A stretch of DNA of 64,000 nt, from positions 22,454 through 86,453 of the forward strand of contig SXON01000246.1 of assembly GCA_005778355.1 (NCBI GenBank). The letters run 5' to 3'. The position numbers and the translations under genes were made by a program. Below the pieces are notes generated by a model. It saw only the letters and a list, made by a program, of their open reading frames with translations, ran no database searches and was not told the origin of the DNA. This DNA is from Pseudomonadota bacterium. GTDB taxonomy: Bacteria > Myxococcota_A > UBA796 > SXON01. The stretch's first letter is position 1. Each line of letters begins with the position of its first letter. Below, piece by piece: positions 1-8,320 of this stretch.

Positions 1-392
1 AACAGCGCGAGGGCCAACAGCGTGGCTGGCAGCACATTGCCGCCGAGATGCACCACGCTGTCGATGTAGTACATCCCTGAGATGGCGCTGATCGCCACGG
101 TGAGGAAGTAGTCGACCATGATCAGCTGGCCGCCGAGCGCCCCCCACCAGGGACCCGCAGCAGCATCCGCCACGCTCACCACGCCGCCGCCGGCCGGGAA
201 GCGCCGGGTGACATCGATGTACTTCACGGCCAGCAGCACGAAGGCCACCAGCGTACTGAGGACGAAGAACCCGGCGCGATCCCCAGTGGTGCCGTAGAGG
301 ATGCCGGGGACGTAGTACACCGAGGTGCCGATGTCGCAAAAGACAACGGCCCAGACGAGGAACCAACCGATTCGACCAGCGCTGCGAGACAT
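1..392 (-). CDS. APC-family amino acid permease-like transporter, N-terminal part
   Basis: Partial gene running off the left edge; it is absent from the ORF track because its stop lies outside. Reading the minus strand from an ATG at 392 gives about 130 residues rich in hydrophobic stretches. Seen motifs include DIGTSVYYVPGILYG and RRFPAGGGVVSVA, followed by a GALGGQLIMVDYFLTVAIS stretch. This arrangement is typical of the first transmembrane helices of the APC superfamily of amino acid/polyamine permeases. A substrate cannot be deduced. It is divergent from the TerB-like gene that follows. Family call is from recall of the family pattern, and the C-terminal two thirds are not visible. Confidence 0.75.
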   Translation of the reverse strand, partial: MSRSAGRIGWFLVWAVVFCDIGTSVYYVPGILYGTTGDRAGFFVLSTLVAFVLLAVKYIDVTRRFPAGGGVVSVADAAAGPWWGALGGQLIMVDYFLTVAISAISGMYYIDSVVHLGGNVLPATLLALAL

Positions 393-473
393 GGTATTGA
401 GCACCGTCGGCGCAGAGGCCGGTGGACGCTGCCGCGTTCTACACCCTCCCCCGTCGCGCTGCAATCAATCCTC

Positions 474-1811
474 GTGCCCCACCGCCCCGCCGAGATCCTC
501 TCCGCGATCGACCGCAGGTTGTGGCGCGATCTCGGTTTTGCCGACCCCGAGCCGGAAATCCTGCGCTTCCTCCCCGTGCTGGTGGTGGCGTGGAGCGACG
601 GCAAGGTCGGGAATCCCGAGCTCAACACCATCCGCGACCGTGCGCGCGACCTGCCCAGCCACCTTCGCGGCTGGATCGACGAGCGCCTGAAGCACCCGCC
701 CGGCCCTTACTTCCGCTTCCAAGTTGCCCATCTGCTCGCCTTCATGTGCAGCACCTGGTCGGATCAGGAGCGGGATGGATGTCGCGACTGGACGGAAACG
801 GGAAGTCGATGGGCGGGCGAGCTCATCGAGGAACAGGGCTGGTTCCGGCGCGTGCTTGGCGGCGTGGCCCGCGAGCAGGCCGATCTCGCGGAGCTCAAGC
901 GAGCGATGGGCGAACACGGGATCTACGTGTCCGACCGAATCTGGGCCCTCGCCCGCGGCGCGCACGCCGAGGCCGAGCCCCGCCGGGTGGTGTTCTGTCA
1001 CCCCGACGGCGACCAGGTGAACCAGGCGGTTGGGGTGTCCTTCGAGGGCGACGACGAGCATCTGGCGGTCGGCACCATGCAAGCGCTTGCTCGCGACGAG
1101 GACCTCGACCAGAAGCACGTCGCCGCCCTGCTCAACCGCAGCAAACACCTGCGCGAGAACGAGCGCTGGATCCTTCTCGGCGAGGAGTTCTTCCGCGCCG
1201 CTCGCCCGCTCACCACCATCCAGCGAGAAACCCTCGAGCTGGCGATGACCCGCTCGTGCGGCTGCGGGTTCGAGGAGTGCTCCTTCGCCGAGCTTGCCTA
1301 CCTCGAGGATGCGCTGTCCATCGACGCCCGCTGGATGAGCTGGGTGGCGGGGCAGGTGGAGGAGTTGCACATCGATCGCGAGCAGGTGCTCCGCCCGCAA
1401 ATCCCCGGCACCTTCTACGCCCCGCGGGCCAAGGTGAGAGCGGCCGTCGACCAGAAGCTGGTCGCGGGTCCCCCGGGTCTAGGTTTCCGCGTGCTTGATC
1501 TGGATGCCGAGGGCGCCCACCTGCGTCTCGCCACGCCGGTCATCACCCAGGAACCGGCCACCCCCGAGTGTGTGCAGTGGATCGCGCGCTTTCTGCCCGC
1601 GATGATCGACCCGTGGACCCAGCTGGTGCTCGATGAAGACGGCCCCCGCTGGGTGGCGGAGGTGCTCCCCGAGATGGCGAGCCGGCCAGCCACGAGCTTC
1701 GAGGCGCTGCTTCCCGGGCGCTCCCTGCTCGTGCCGCCCTGGGTGTGGTTCCGCGCCGCCGAGGCGCTCGGCGTGCGCTTCTTCAACGGCAAGCGCAAAC
1801 AAACGAGCTAG
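474..1811 (+). CDS. Hypothetical protein with TerB-like N-terminal segment
   Basis: A 445-residue protein without signal peptide or membrane segments. Residues about 30-60 (VVAWSDGKVGNPELNTIRD) resemble the acidic helix of TerB-like domains. A second similar stretch (GTMQALARDEDLDQKHVA) occurs near residue 200, so two related helical bundles are possible. No catalytic motif was recognised. The GTG start at 474 is the first possible start and has no convincing ribosome binding site, so the true start may lie further in. Its stop codon overlaps the stop of the convergent hydrolase by 4 bases. The reading frame is far better conserved in amino-acid character than the mirror ORF 465..1400. Confidence 0.65.
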   Translation: MPHRPAEILSAIDRRLWRDLGFADPEPEILRFLPVLVVAWSDGKVGNPELNTIRDRARDLPSHLRGWIDERLKHPPGPYFRFQVAHLLAFMCSTWSDQERDGCRDWTETGSRWAGELIEEQGWFRRVLGGVAREQADLAELKRAMGEHGIYVSDRIWALARGAHAEAEPRRVVFCHPDGDQVNQAVGVSFEGDDEHLAVGTMQALARDEDLDQKHVAALLNRSKHLRENERWILLGEEFFRAARPLTTIQRETLELAMTRSCGCGFEECSFAELAYLEDALSIDARWMSWVAGQVEELHIDREQVLRPQIPGTFYAPRAKVRAAVDQKLVAGPPGLGFRVLDLDAEGAHLRLATPVITQEPATPECVQWIARFLPAMIDPWTQLVLDEDGPRWVAEVLPEMASRPATSFEALLPGRSLLVPPWVWFRAAEALGVRFFNGKRKQTS

Positions 1812-2686
1812 CGGGCGGCGTCCTTCTGGCCGTAGGCCGAGCGTTTCTTCATCGCCTCCCCACGCCGCTCGCGCCGCCGCGTGGTGCCCACCCCCTCGCT
1901 CGGCGCGTAGCCCTCCGACTCCACCACCTGTGGCCGTCGCGGCGACACGCAGAAAGCCGCCACGTCGCGGGCCATGCGCAGGCCGCCCGGCTCATGGGTG
2001 GGGCTGTGGCCGAGGTCGTCGTAGCGCCACACCACGGCCTCGTAGAGGTCGCCCAGCACCCTGGCACGCGACCAGGGCGACATCGCGTCGCGACCGCCGA
2101 GCGCCACGAGGATCGGCGTGCTCACCTGGCCCACGTCGACGTGCGGGCGCCGGACCAGCTCGCGACAGAGGCGATTTGGCCAGGCAGTGACGCGATCATA
2201 GAAGGAACGAGCCACGCTCTCATCGACGGCCCCGAGGCCCAGCGCGCGGTAGGCGGCCCAGGAGGGCCGATAGGCGCGCCCGGAGAGCACCGCGGGCAGC
2301 ACCTGCGGGAGGAAGCGCAGCCCACGGCGGTCGGGCGCCATGAACACCTGGCCGGGCGCCAGCGGGCAGACCAGCACCCCCGCGCGCAGGCTCCGTCGCG
2401 ACAGCACCAGCTGGGCGACGAGACCGCCGAGGCTGTGTCCAACCAGCGCCACTGGCAAATCGTCGGGCAGGCGGTCGAGTTCCGCTTCGACGGCGTGGAT
2501 CAGGTCGGCCACGCCCACGTCGCGCGTGTCGCCACCATGCCCGGGCAATGTCGGCGCAACCACCGACACGCCCGCGTCGTGGAAGGCGCCGAGCCACGGC
2601 TCCCAGAGCCATGCACCGAGCCCGAGGCCATGCACACAAAGCGCGCGCACGCGAGGGTTTGCAGCGGGGGCGTCGAGGCGGTCCAC
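1808..2686 (-). CDS. Alpha/beta hydrolase
   Basis: A 292-residue alpha/beta-hydrolase-fold protein, probably an esterase, lipase or peptidase-like enzyme of unknown substrate. Visible features are the HGLGLG oxyanion-hole region near the N-terminus, the nucleophile elbow GHSLGG, an acid region around LVALGGRDAMS, and the catalytic-histidine region DDLGHSPTHE. No signal peptide. The listed ORF reaches back to 3283, but that would run through the lipoprotein gene on the other strand. The GTG at 2686 (first residues VDRLDAPA), just before the conserved LCVHG strand, is the sensible start. A basic C-terminal tail of about 40 residues follows the core. Confidence 0.8.
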   Translation of the reverse strand: MDRLDAPAANPRVRALCVHGLGLGAWLWEPWLGAFHDAGVSVVAPTLPGHGGDTRDVGVADLIHAVEAELDRLPDDLPVALVGHSLGGLVAQLVLSRRSLRAGVLVCPLAPGQVFMAPDRRGLRFLPQVLPAVLSGRAYRPSWAAYRALGLGAVDESVARSFYDRVTAWPNRLCRELVRRPHVDVGQVSTPILVALGGRDAMSPWSRARVLGDLYEAVVWRYDDLGHSPTHEPGGLRMARDVAAFCVSPRRPQVVESEGYAPSEGVGTTRRRERRGEAMKKRSAYGQKDAAR

Positions 2687-2713
2687 GGTCGCGGGGGCTA
2701 ACCTGCGCGGCCG

Positions 2714-3988
2714 ATGTCGCTCTTCCTGCTCCTCGCCTGTGTCCGTCCCCCGCTCTCGCCGCCGACCGTCACCGTCGCCCCCCCGCCACCGGAGCCCGCC
2801 GACGCCCACCTTCTCGTGGAGTGGTTCCTGGCCGGCGACCCCCTGGCCCGCCGACCGCGACCGCTGTCCGAGGCGGGCGCCGCACTTCTCCCTGGCCTCG
2901 CCGCATTCCGCGACACCGTCCAGGGCGCAGGCGACACGGGCGCCTCGTGGCGGCTGGAGCGCGCCGAGCGCGGGACAGTGGCCGTGCCCCTCTCGCGGGG
3001 TGCACGCCTCGCGGTGGCGGAGATTCGCCTCGACGACCCGCCCACGCTCATGCGCACGCTCACGCCCCTCCCCGATCCCGTCGCCCTGCCTACCGCGGAA
3101 CTGCGCGCCCCACTCGAGTGGCTCGGGGCCGAGGGCGAGGGCGTGCTCAGCGTGCTGGAGCGGAGCGTCGTCACCGGCTGGCTCGACGTCGTGCCCGAGG
3201 CCACGCCGGCCGCCCTGGCGTTGCGCTCGTCCACCTACGACCGCCTCCGCGCCAGCCCCGCCGTGACGCTGCTCGACGCGCATGTCCGGGGGGCTACCGA
3301 CGCCGCCTCCGGCCAGAGGGCGCGGGTCAAGCTCCAGGAGGCCCTGCTCTACACGCTCGGCGAGGCCGCCGCCGACCGCGACCGGGAACAGGCCGCGATG
3401 CGCACGCGCCGGGCCGAGCTGCTCGCCGCTTACCCGGGGGCCACCGACGCCACCGCCGCCTTGCTCGCCGACGCCGAGCGCCTCGCCATCGCCGACGCGA
3501 AGTCCGACTCGAGCCTCGCCGTGGCGCTGGTGGCCCAGTCAATGCAGCGTTGGCGCGGGCGCTGCCCAGACGCGCCTTGCGGAGGCTTCGATCGCATCGG
3601 GATGATCGACACCGCCTCCCGCCTCGACCCGGAGCTACGCGGCGAGCTGGCCACCTGGTGGGTGGTGCTGTGGAAGGAGGCGCTCGACAACCTCCACGGG
3701 TCGTGGGACTACGCGAACGTGACCGCAGCGATGGACTCGATCACCGAGCTCACGGCGAGTCGCGACCCCCGCGCGATGGACTGGACACTCTTGCAGCGTC
3801 GCCACCCCGACCCGGTGGTGGCCCTGGCCTGGTGTCGCGGGCTTGGGCTCCCCGAGGCCACCTCGAAAGAAGGGGTGCTCCTCGAGCTCGGGCGGTACCT
3901 CGAGCGCATCGCGCAGAACGCGATCGCCGTGGCGCCGGAGGCCGCGCGCGAACCGCTAGCCCGGGTGGCCCGCCGCGCTACCGAGTAG
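2714..3988 (+). CDS. Lipoprotein of unknown function
   Basis: A 424-residue protein with a very short hydrophobic N-terminus ending in LLLAC, a lipobox with Cys at residue 9, followed by a proline-rich linker (PPPPEPAD). The rest is soluble and largely helical, with no motif recognised. It is predicted to be anchored in the cell envelope. The ATG start at 2714 fits the lipobox exactly. A TAACCT hexamer lies 9 bases before the start and no Shine-Dalgarno sequence is seen. It is divergent from the hydrolase and overlaps the end of the CPBP protease gene by 33 bases tail to tail. Confidence 0.7.
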   Translation: MSLFLLLACVRPPLSPPTVTVAPPPPEPADAHLLVEWFLAGDPLARRPRPLSEAGAALLPGLAAFRDTVQGAGDTGASWRLERAERGTVAVPLSRGARLAVAEIRLDDPPTLMRTLTPLPDPVALPTAELRAPLEWLGAEGEGVLSVLERSVVTGWLDVVPEATPAALALRSSTYDRLRASPAVTLLDAHVRGATDAASGQRARVKLQEALLYTLGEAAADRDREQAAMRTRRAELLAAYPGATDATAALLADAERLAIADAKSDSSLAVALVAQSMQRWRGRCPDAPCGGFDRIGMIDTASRLDPELRGELATWWVVLWKEALDNLHGSWDYANVTAAMDSITELTASRDPRAMDWTLLQRRHPDPVVALAWCRGLGLPEATSKEGVLLELGRYLERIAQNAIAVAPEAAREPLARVARRATE

Positions 3989-4735
3989 CACCGCCGCCGC
4001 GATGGCGTTGTTGCCGAGATGCGCGAGGATCGCCGGGCCGAGAGAGCCGGAACGAAGCCGCAAGTAGCCACAGGCGAGCCCGATGAAGCAGAGCGGGGGG
4101 ACGAGCAAGGGCGCGTCGAGGTGCATCGCGCCGAAGGCGAGCGCCTGCACCAGCAGCGCCAGCCGGGGACGGCCGGACTCGCAGAGCGTGGGCAACAACC
4201 AGCCGCGGAAGACCGCTTCCTCCAACACCGGCGCAAGCAATGTGACCGATAGCAGCGCGGTGGCGGCCACCCAAGGCGCCTCGGTCAAGAGCGCCTCGGC
4301 GACCAGCTGTCCCTCTGGTGCCAAGCCAAGCGCGTCGAGTCCCGTCACCCAGAGCCCGCTCAGCAAGACAAATGCTGGGCCGGCGACCAGCCCGAGCAAC
4401 CAGTCCTGTCGCGACACCCCGCGAGGCCACCGGGGGACGAGTCCCGCGTAGGCAGCGAGGAAAACCTCTGCGGCGGTCGTACCGGCCACCGCTGCAAGCA
4501 ACCACGGCCCGGAGGTCATCTCCGCCGGCTTGGCGGAGAGCGATCCACCGAGCAGGAAGGCCACCACCACGGTGCAAAGGCCGGACCCCACGAAGGCGAG
4601 GCTCACGCCGACGACCACGTCGATCCACCAGCGACGCCGAGGCCATGCCCGCCCGAGGGACCACCCGGCCACGGCAGCCGCCGCCAGCGCCGCCAGTGCG
4701 AGCGCCCAGGCCGGCAGCGGCGCGAAGGGGATCAT
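3956..4735 (-). CDS. CPBP-family intramembrane glutamic metalloprotease (CAAX protease-like)
   Basis: A 259-residue polytopic membrane protein with the three hallmark motifs of the CPBP/Rce1 family. These are EEAVFRGW (EExxxR), FGAMHLDAP (FxxxH) and HLGNN (HxxxN) near the C-terminus. Members cleave peptides in the membrane, in bacteria often in peptide maturation or envelope processing; the substrate here is unknown. The start is the ATG at 4735, whose last bases form an ATGA overlap with the stop of the upstream lipoprotein gene, so translation is probably coupled. The 61-residue ORF extension upstream is arginine-rich and reads over the lipoprotein gene, so it was rejected. Confidence 0.88.
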   Translation of the reverse strand: MIPFAPLPAWALALAALAAAAVAGWSLGRAWPRRRWWIDVVVGVSLAFVGSGLCTVVVAFLLGGSLSAKPAEMTSGPWLLAAVAGTTAAEVFLAAYAGLVPRWPRGVSRQDWLLGLVAGPAFVLLSGLWVTGLDALGLAPEGQLVAEALLTEAPWVAATALLSVTLLAPVLEEAVFRGWLLPTLCESGRPRLALLVQALAFGAMHLDAPLLVPPLCFIGLACGYLRLRSGSLGPAILAHLGNNAIAAAVLLGSAAGHPG

Positions 4736-5589
4736 GGCAACCGGACCACGAACGCGGCCCCGGAGGGCATCCCCGAGGCCGGGTAGTAGGGCGCGCCGAT
4801 CACGAGCGACTCGCCGTCGCCTGCCAGGGCATGCGGCTGGTTCTCGGCACCGAGCTCCAGCGCGAGCACGGGGCCGTCGCCGAGCGGCACGGCGCGGGCT
4901 CGGGCGGGCACGAGCCACTTGTTGAAACTACCCATCGCGTAGCCCCCGCCGATGGCGCGACCGAGGTGGTCGCCCCGCTCGCCCACCCAGGTCGCCCCGT
5001 CGTCACACCCCACCACGCCCGCGCCCTCGTCGTCGTCGACCTGCGGGTCGCCCGCGCACAGCGCCCCGTTCTCGACCGCGAGGGCACCCTCGGCGGCGCA
5101 AGGGAGGTCGTACTCGGTGGCGGTGTCGAGCGCGCGGATCACGCAGCCCTGGGCTGTGTCGAGGCGCACGACCGGCCGGCCGTCCACCACGGCCACGCCG
5201 GTGATCTTGCCCTCGAAGAAGACCGTCGCGGATGGGTAGCTGTACAGCGTCCCTGCGGTCGCCACGAAGACCTCGTTCGTACCGACGGCGTAGGCCCGCG
5301 CACCGGTGACTGGGAACTCCTCCTCGCCGATCCAGAGCGCATCGGCGCCGCCCCGGGCCAGCTGCCCGTCTACGTAGCCGACCCACGACGAGGGCCCATC
5401 GGTCGCGATGCCGCCTTCGATGACCGTTCCCTTCCCCGGGGCGGCCACCGCCACGACATCGTGCAGGGCTACCGACGCGCCCAGGCGGTCGTTGGGCCCA
5501 CCGACCGTCGTGTCTGCGGCAACGTCGACCCCCACGATCAGCTCGCTCACCAGCTGATCGGTACAGGCGAGCAAGGCTAGCGCGTGCAC
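4732..5589 (-). CDS. Lipoprotein, beta-propeller-like
   Basis: A 285-residue envelope lipoprotein. With a GTG start at 5589 the N-terminus VHALALLACTDQ is a compact signal peptide with lipobox LLAC. The remainder consists of repeated short beta-strand units with glycine turns (for example GVAVVDGRPVV and LAVENGALCAGDP), suggesting a beta-propeller or FG-GAP-like domain. No enzyme motif is visible. It lies between the methyltransferase (13-base overlap) and the CPBP protease (ATGA overlap), so the three form one operon. The ORF-track extension to 5706 runs through the methyltransferase gene and is not used. Confidence 0.7.
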   Translation of the reverse strand: MHALALLACTDQLVSELIVGVDVAADTTVGGPNDRLGASVALHDVVAVAAPGKGTVIEGGIATDGPSSWVGYVDGQLARGGADALWIGEEEFPVTGARAYAVGTNEVFVATAGTLYSYPSATVFFEGKITGVAVVDGRPVVRLDTAQGCVIRALDTATEYDLPCAAEGALAVENGALCAGDPQVDDDEGAGVVGCDDGATWVGERGDHLGRAIGGGYAMGSFNKWLVPARARAVPLGDGPVLALELGAENQPHALAGDGESLVIGAPYYPASGMPSGAAFVVRLP

Positions 5590-6206
5590 ACCAGGCGCCG
5601 GTAGAAGCCGTGCGGCTCCTCGGTGACGTCGGGGCCAAAGGGGCTGGCCTCGGCGACGCGACGCAGCTCGGCGAAGCGGGCGTCGTCCATCCCGTACCTC
5701 GCCCACTGGCGGCGTACGAAGCGATCGGGCGGCAAGGGGCCCTTCCGAGCGATCCAGCCCTCCGGTACTTCCGACGCGGGGTTGGCCTCGTAGACGTAGA
5801 ACTTGCCGCCATCAACCAGCACGCGGTGCACCTCGGCGAAAACCGCGCCGGGGTCTTTCCAGTGGTGCGCAGACTGCACGGCGACGGCCAGCTCGAAGGT
5901 ACGTTCCGGATAGACGATGCGGGTGGCGTCCATCTTGCGAAAGGTGACGTTGAGCCGCCCACGCTTGTTGGCCTCGGCGTAGCGGAGCATCGTGTCGGAC
6001 ACGTCGATCCCCACCGCGTCGATCTCCGGACGCCCCGCGGCGAGGTGGATGGCCACCCAGCCGGGCCCGGTGCCCACGTCGAGCACGGAGCCCTGCGCCA
6101 CCCCGATGTCGGCCGCGATGAAGCGGTACGCAGGCTGGTAGTAACGGCCTGGTCCGAGCTGGTATGCGAGCGCGCTAAGCTCGCGACGATCCGGGAAGAG
6201 CCCCAT
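5577..6206 (-). CDS. Class I SAM-dependent methyltransferase
   Basis: A 209-residue methyltransferase of the Methyltransf_11/25 type. Motif I is VLDVGTGPGW, the acidic end of strand 2 is VGIDVS, and motif post-I/II reads FELAVAVQSAHHWKDP, with the family's typical HHW region. It transfers a methyl group from S-adenosylmethionine to an unknown acceptor and should be cytoplasmic. The ATG at 6206 is chosen because an earlier start would collide with the divergent SDR gene. An AGAGGCAGGG stretch just before the ATG may serve as ribosome binding site. First gene of the operon with the lipoprotein and CPBP protease. Confidence 0.88.
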   Translation of the reverse strand: MGLFPDRRELSALAYQLGPGRYYQPAYRFIAADIGVAQGSVLDVGTGPGWVAIHLAAGRPEIDAVGIDVSDTMLRYAEANKRGRLNVTFRKMDATRIVYPERTFELAVAVQSAHHWKDPGAVFAEVHRVLVDGGKFYVYEANPASEVPEGWIARKGPLPPDRFVRRQWARYGMDDARFAELRRVAEASPFGPDVTEEPHGFYRRLVCTR

Positions 6207-6240
6207 CCCTGCCTCTGAGGCGCGCGCTAATACGCGCGGC

Positions 6241-7242
6241 ATGCCCGATCCGTCAACGTCGGCCTTGCCCTTTCGCCGCTGGGCGATCACCGGGGGCACG
6301 GGGCTCGTGGGGAACAACCTGGTCCGTCGACTCGTGGCCGCCGGGGCCGAGGTCCGCGTGCTGTCGCGACGAAAACCGCGGCGGGAGTTCGCGGGGCTCG
6401 CGGTCGAAGAGATCGAGGGCGACGTCACCGACCCCGCCTCGCTCGCGCGCCTCTGCGAGGGCGCGGAGTGCGTTGTGCATGCGGCCGCGCTGGTGGAGAT
6501 TCGCCATGGCGGACGCGACGAGTTCGAGAAGGTGAACGTGGGCGGCACGGCGGCCATGCTCCGCGCCGTCCCCCGGGGCGCACGGCTGGTGCACGTGTCC
6601 ACCGTCGACGCGCTCGGTGTGCGCACGCGGGACAACCCCTCCGACGAGGACACCGCGCCCCAGCCCCACGAGGGCGGCGTGCCCTACGTCGACACCAAGC
6701 GCGCGGCCGACAAGCTGGTGCTCGGGAGCGAGCAGGACTGGGTCATCGTCTACCCCACCTACATGATCGGCCCCTGGGACTGGCGCCCATCCAGCGGGCG
6801 CATGCTGCTCGAGGTGGCGCGCGGCACGGGCTTCTTCGCGCCACCGGGCGGCAACAACTTCGTGCACATCGACGACGTTGTCACCGGCCTGCTCAGCGCC
6901 GCCGCTCGACCACGGGGCGGCCGCTGGATCCTCGGCAACGAGAACCTCAGCTACGCCGAGGCCTGGTCGCTCATGGCCGAGGTGACCGGCGCCCGCAAGC
7001 CGCTCGGGACACTGCCCCGCTGGGCGGTCCACGCCGCCGTGCCGCCGCTCCACGCGGCGCGGGCCCTGGGCCTACGAGAGGGCGACATCAACGCCGCTGC
7101 CGTGGCCATGAGCACGGTGCCCCACTATTTCAGCGCCGAGCGGGCGCGGGCAGACCTCTGCCTACCGGCCACGCCAGTACGGCAAGCCATCCACGACGCC
7201 TGGACCTGGTTCCAACGACAGGGCGTGGTGCCCGCTCGTTAG
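6241..7242 (+). CDS. NAD(P)-dependent epimerase/dehydratase (extended SDR)
   Basis: A 333-residue extended short-chain dehydrogenase/reductase, related to dihydroflavonol reductase-like and sugar epimerase enzymes. Residues about 17-23 carry the nucleotide-binding TGGTGLVGN motif; VVHAAALV follows, and the catalytic pair is YVDTKRAAD (YxxxK) near residue 155. VHIDDVV is the usual substrate-domain signature. Cofactor preference and substrate are not clear from sequence. It is divergent from the methyltransferase and convergent with rpmB, with only 12 bases between the stops. Confidence 0.88.
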   Translation: MPDPSTSALPFRRWAITGGTGLVGNNLVRRLVAAGAEVRVLSRRKPRREFAGLAVEEIEGDVTDPASLARLCEGAECVVHAAALVEIRHGGRDEFEKVNVGGTAAMLRAVPRGARLVHVSTVDALGVRTRDNPSDEDTAPQPHEGGVPYVDTKRAADKLVLGSEQDWVIVYPTYMIGPWDWRPSSGRMLLEVARGTGFFAPPGGNNFVHIDDVVTGLLSAAARPRGGRWILGNENLSYAEAWSLMAEVTGARKPLGTLPRWAVHAAVPPLHAARALGLREGDINAAAVAMSTVPHYFSAERARADLCLPATPVRQAIHDAWTWFQRQGVVPAR

Positions 7243-7254
7243 GACCGGCGCGAC

Positions 7255-7485
7255 CTAGGAGATCGCGAGACCATTGTCGCGCAGGAACTGGCCGAGCGTC
7301 ATCTTGCGCAGAGTGCGCAGGGCGCGGGTCGACAACTTCAAGCGCACGAAGCGGCCTTCTTCCTCGAACCAGACGCGACGCATCTGCAGGTTCGGAAGCT
7401 GGCGCTTCTTGGTCTTGACGTTGGAGTGGCTGACCTTGTTCGCCACGTTCGGGCGCTTGCCGGTGAGATCGCAGCGGCGGGCCAT
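7255..7485 (-). CDS. rpmB: 50S ribosomal protein bL28
   Basis: A 76-residue basic protein that begins MARRCDLTGKRP and continues with NKVSHSNVKTKKRQ and the LRTLRK segment. This is the characteristic sequence of bacterial ribosomal protein L28, a structural component of the large subunit. Length matches the family. The start ATG has a GAGG ribosome binding site close upstream. It stands alone, without the rpmG partner seen in many bacteria. A promoter candidate lies immediately upstream in the divergent intergenic region. Confidence 0.97.
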   Translation of the reverse strand: MARRCDLTGKRPNVANKVSHSNVKTKKRQLPNLQMRRVWFEEEGRFVRLKLSTRALRTLRKMTLGQFLRDNGLAIS

Positions 7486-7512
7486 GGGGTTCCTCGGGTT
7501 TGGAAGGCCCGC

Positions 7513-7541
7513 CGTCTACCCGGCTAGCCGCCGTTGTGCAA
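7513..7541 (-). promoter_or_regulatory. Candidate sigma-70 promoter of rpmB
   Basis: On the minus strand TTGCAC (-35) is followed by 17 bases and TAGACG (-10). The predicted start is about 20 bases before the rpmB ATG, leaving room for its GAGG ribosome binding site. Found by eye only; the -10 is imperfect. Confidence 0.35.
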
Positions 7542-7583
7542 GTGCTTGCCCCTGGCGGCGCCACGTGGCATGGGGAAAAGCAA

Positions 7584-8303
7584 GTGGACTCGGGCCGCGA
7601 ACGAGCAACCTACGCCGGGGCGTTCGGCGTGCTCTTGCTCGCCGTCGCCGCGGTGGCGCTGGCGCCCAGCCTCGCCGGCAATACCACCGTCGGCGCGTGG
7701 GCGCAGCGTGGCCCGACCATCGCGGCGGCTGCAGGTGTTATCGGGTTTGGTCTTTGTATATTCTCAGTCACCGTTTGGGTTGTCAGCGCGCCGCAAGTGA
7801 ACTGGCAACCGTGGGTCAGCGCCCTCTCGCGCCTCGCGGCTGAGCACGGCCAAGCCGTCCAGGAAGACCTCGAGCGCGGCATCTGGTTCGACGCGATCCA
7901 CGGCGGCCCCCGCTTCACGGTGCTGGTGCAGCCGCGCAAGGGCGGCAACGTCTTGCTCCTCTCGCAGCGCCGCGCGCGCCACGGGGTGCTGGTGCTGCGG
8001 GACGACCTCGAGCCCGGCCAGGAGTTCGCCGGCTGGAGCGAGGTCGGCGGGGGTCAAGGCTGGCGGCTCTACGCCGAGGTGGCCCTCACCTCGCGGCCGA
8101 TGCTCGAAGACACGCGCACCAGCGCGGCGCTCGACCGTTTCTTCCGCCAGTCCGGGGCCCTCTCCGTGGAGTTCGGTACCGATGGTCTCACCCTCAGCCT
8201 GGGCCTGCCTCCACCCGAGCTCGCCGCGCGCACCGTTCGCGAGGCCATCGACGTTGCGCGGCAGGTGTGGGACGCGACGCGTGCCGAGGGACCCCGGCGC
8301 TGA
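7584..8303 (+). CDS. Membrane protein of unknown function
   Basis: A 239-residue protein with two N-terminal hydrophobic segments (AFGVLLLAVAAVALAPSL and GVIGFGLCIFSVTVWVV), then a soluble C-terminal domain of about 160 residues with alternating strands and helices. No family recognised. The GTG at 7584 is preferred over the ORF-track TTG at 7500 because GGGGAAAAG lies just upstream as a ribosome binding site, and because the extra 28 residues would overlap the rpmB promoter region. The aspartoacylase-like gene follows after 17 bases, so the two may be co-transcribed. Confidence 0.65.
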   Translation: MDSGRERATYAGAFGVLLLAVAAVALAPSLAGNTTVGAWAQRGPTIAAAAGVIGFGLCIFSVTVWVVSAPQVNWQPWVSALSRLAAEHGQAVQEDLERGIWFDAIHGGPRFTVLVQPRKGGNVLLLSQRRARHGVLVLRDDLEPGQEFAGWSEVGGGQGWRLYAEVALTSRPMLEDTRTSAALDRFFRQSGALSVEFGTDGLTLSLGLPPPELAARTVREAIDVARQVWDATRAEGPRR

Positions 8304-8320
8304 TTAGTCCCCCGCGCCAG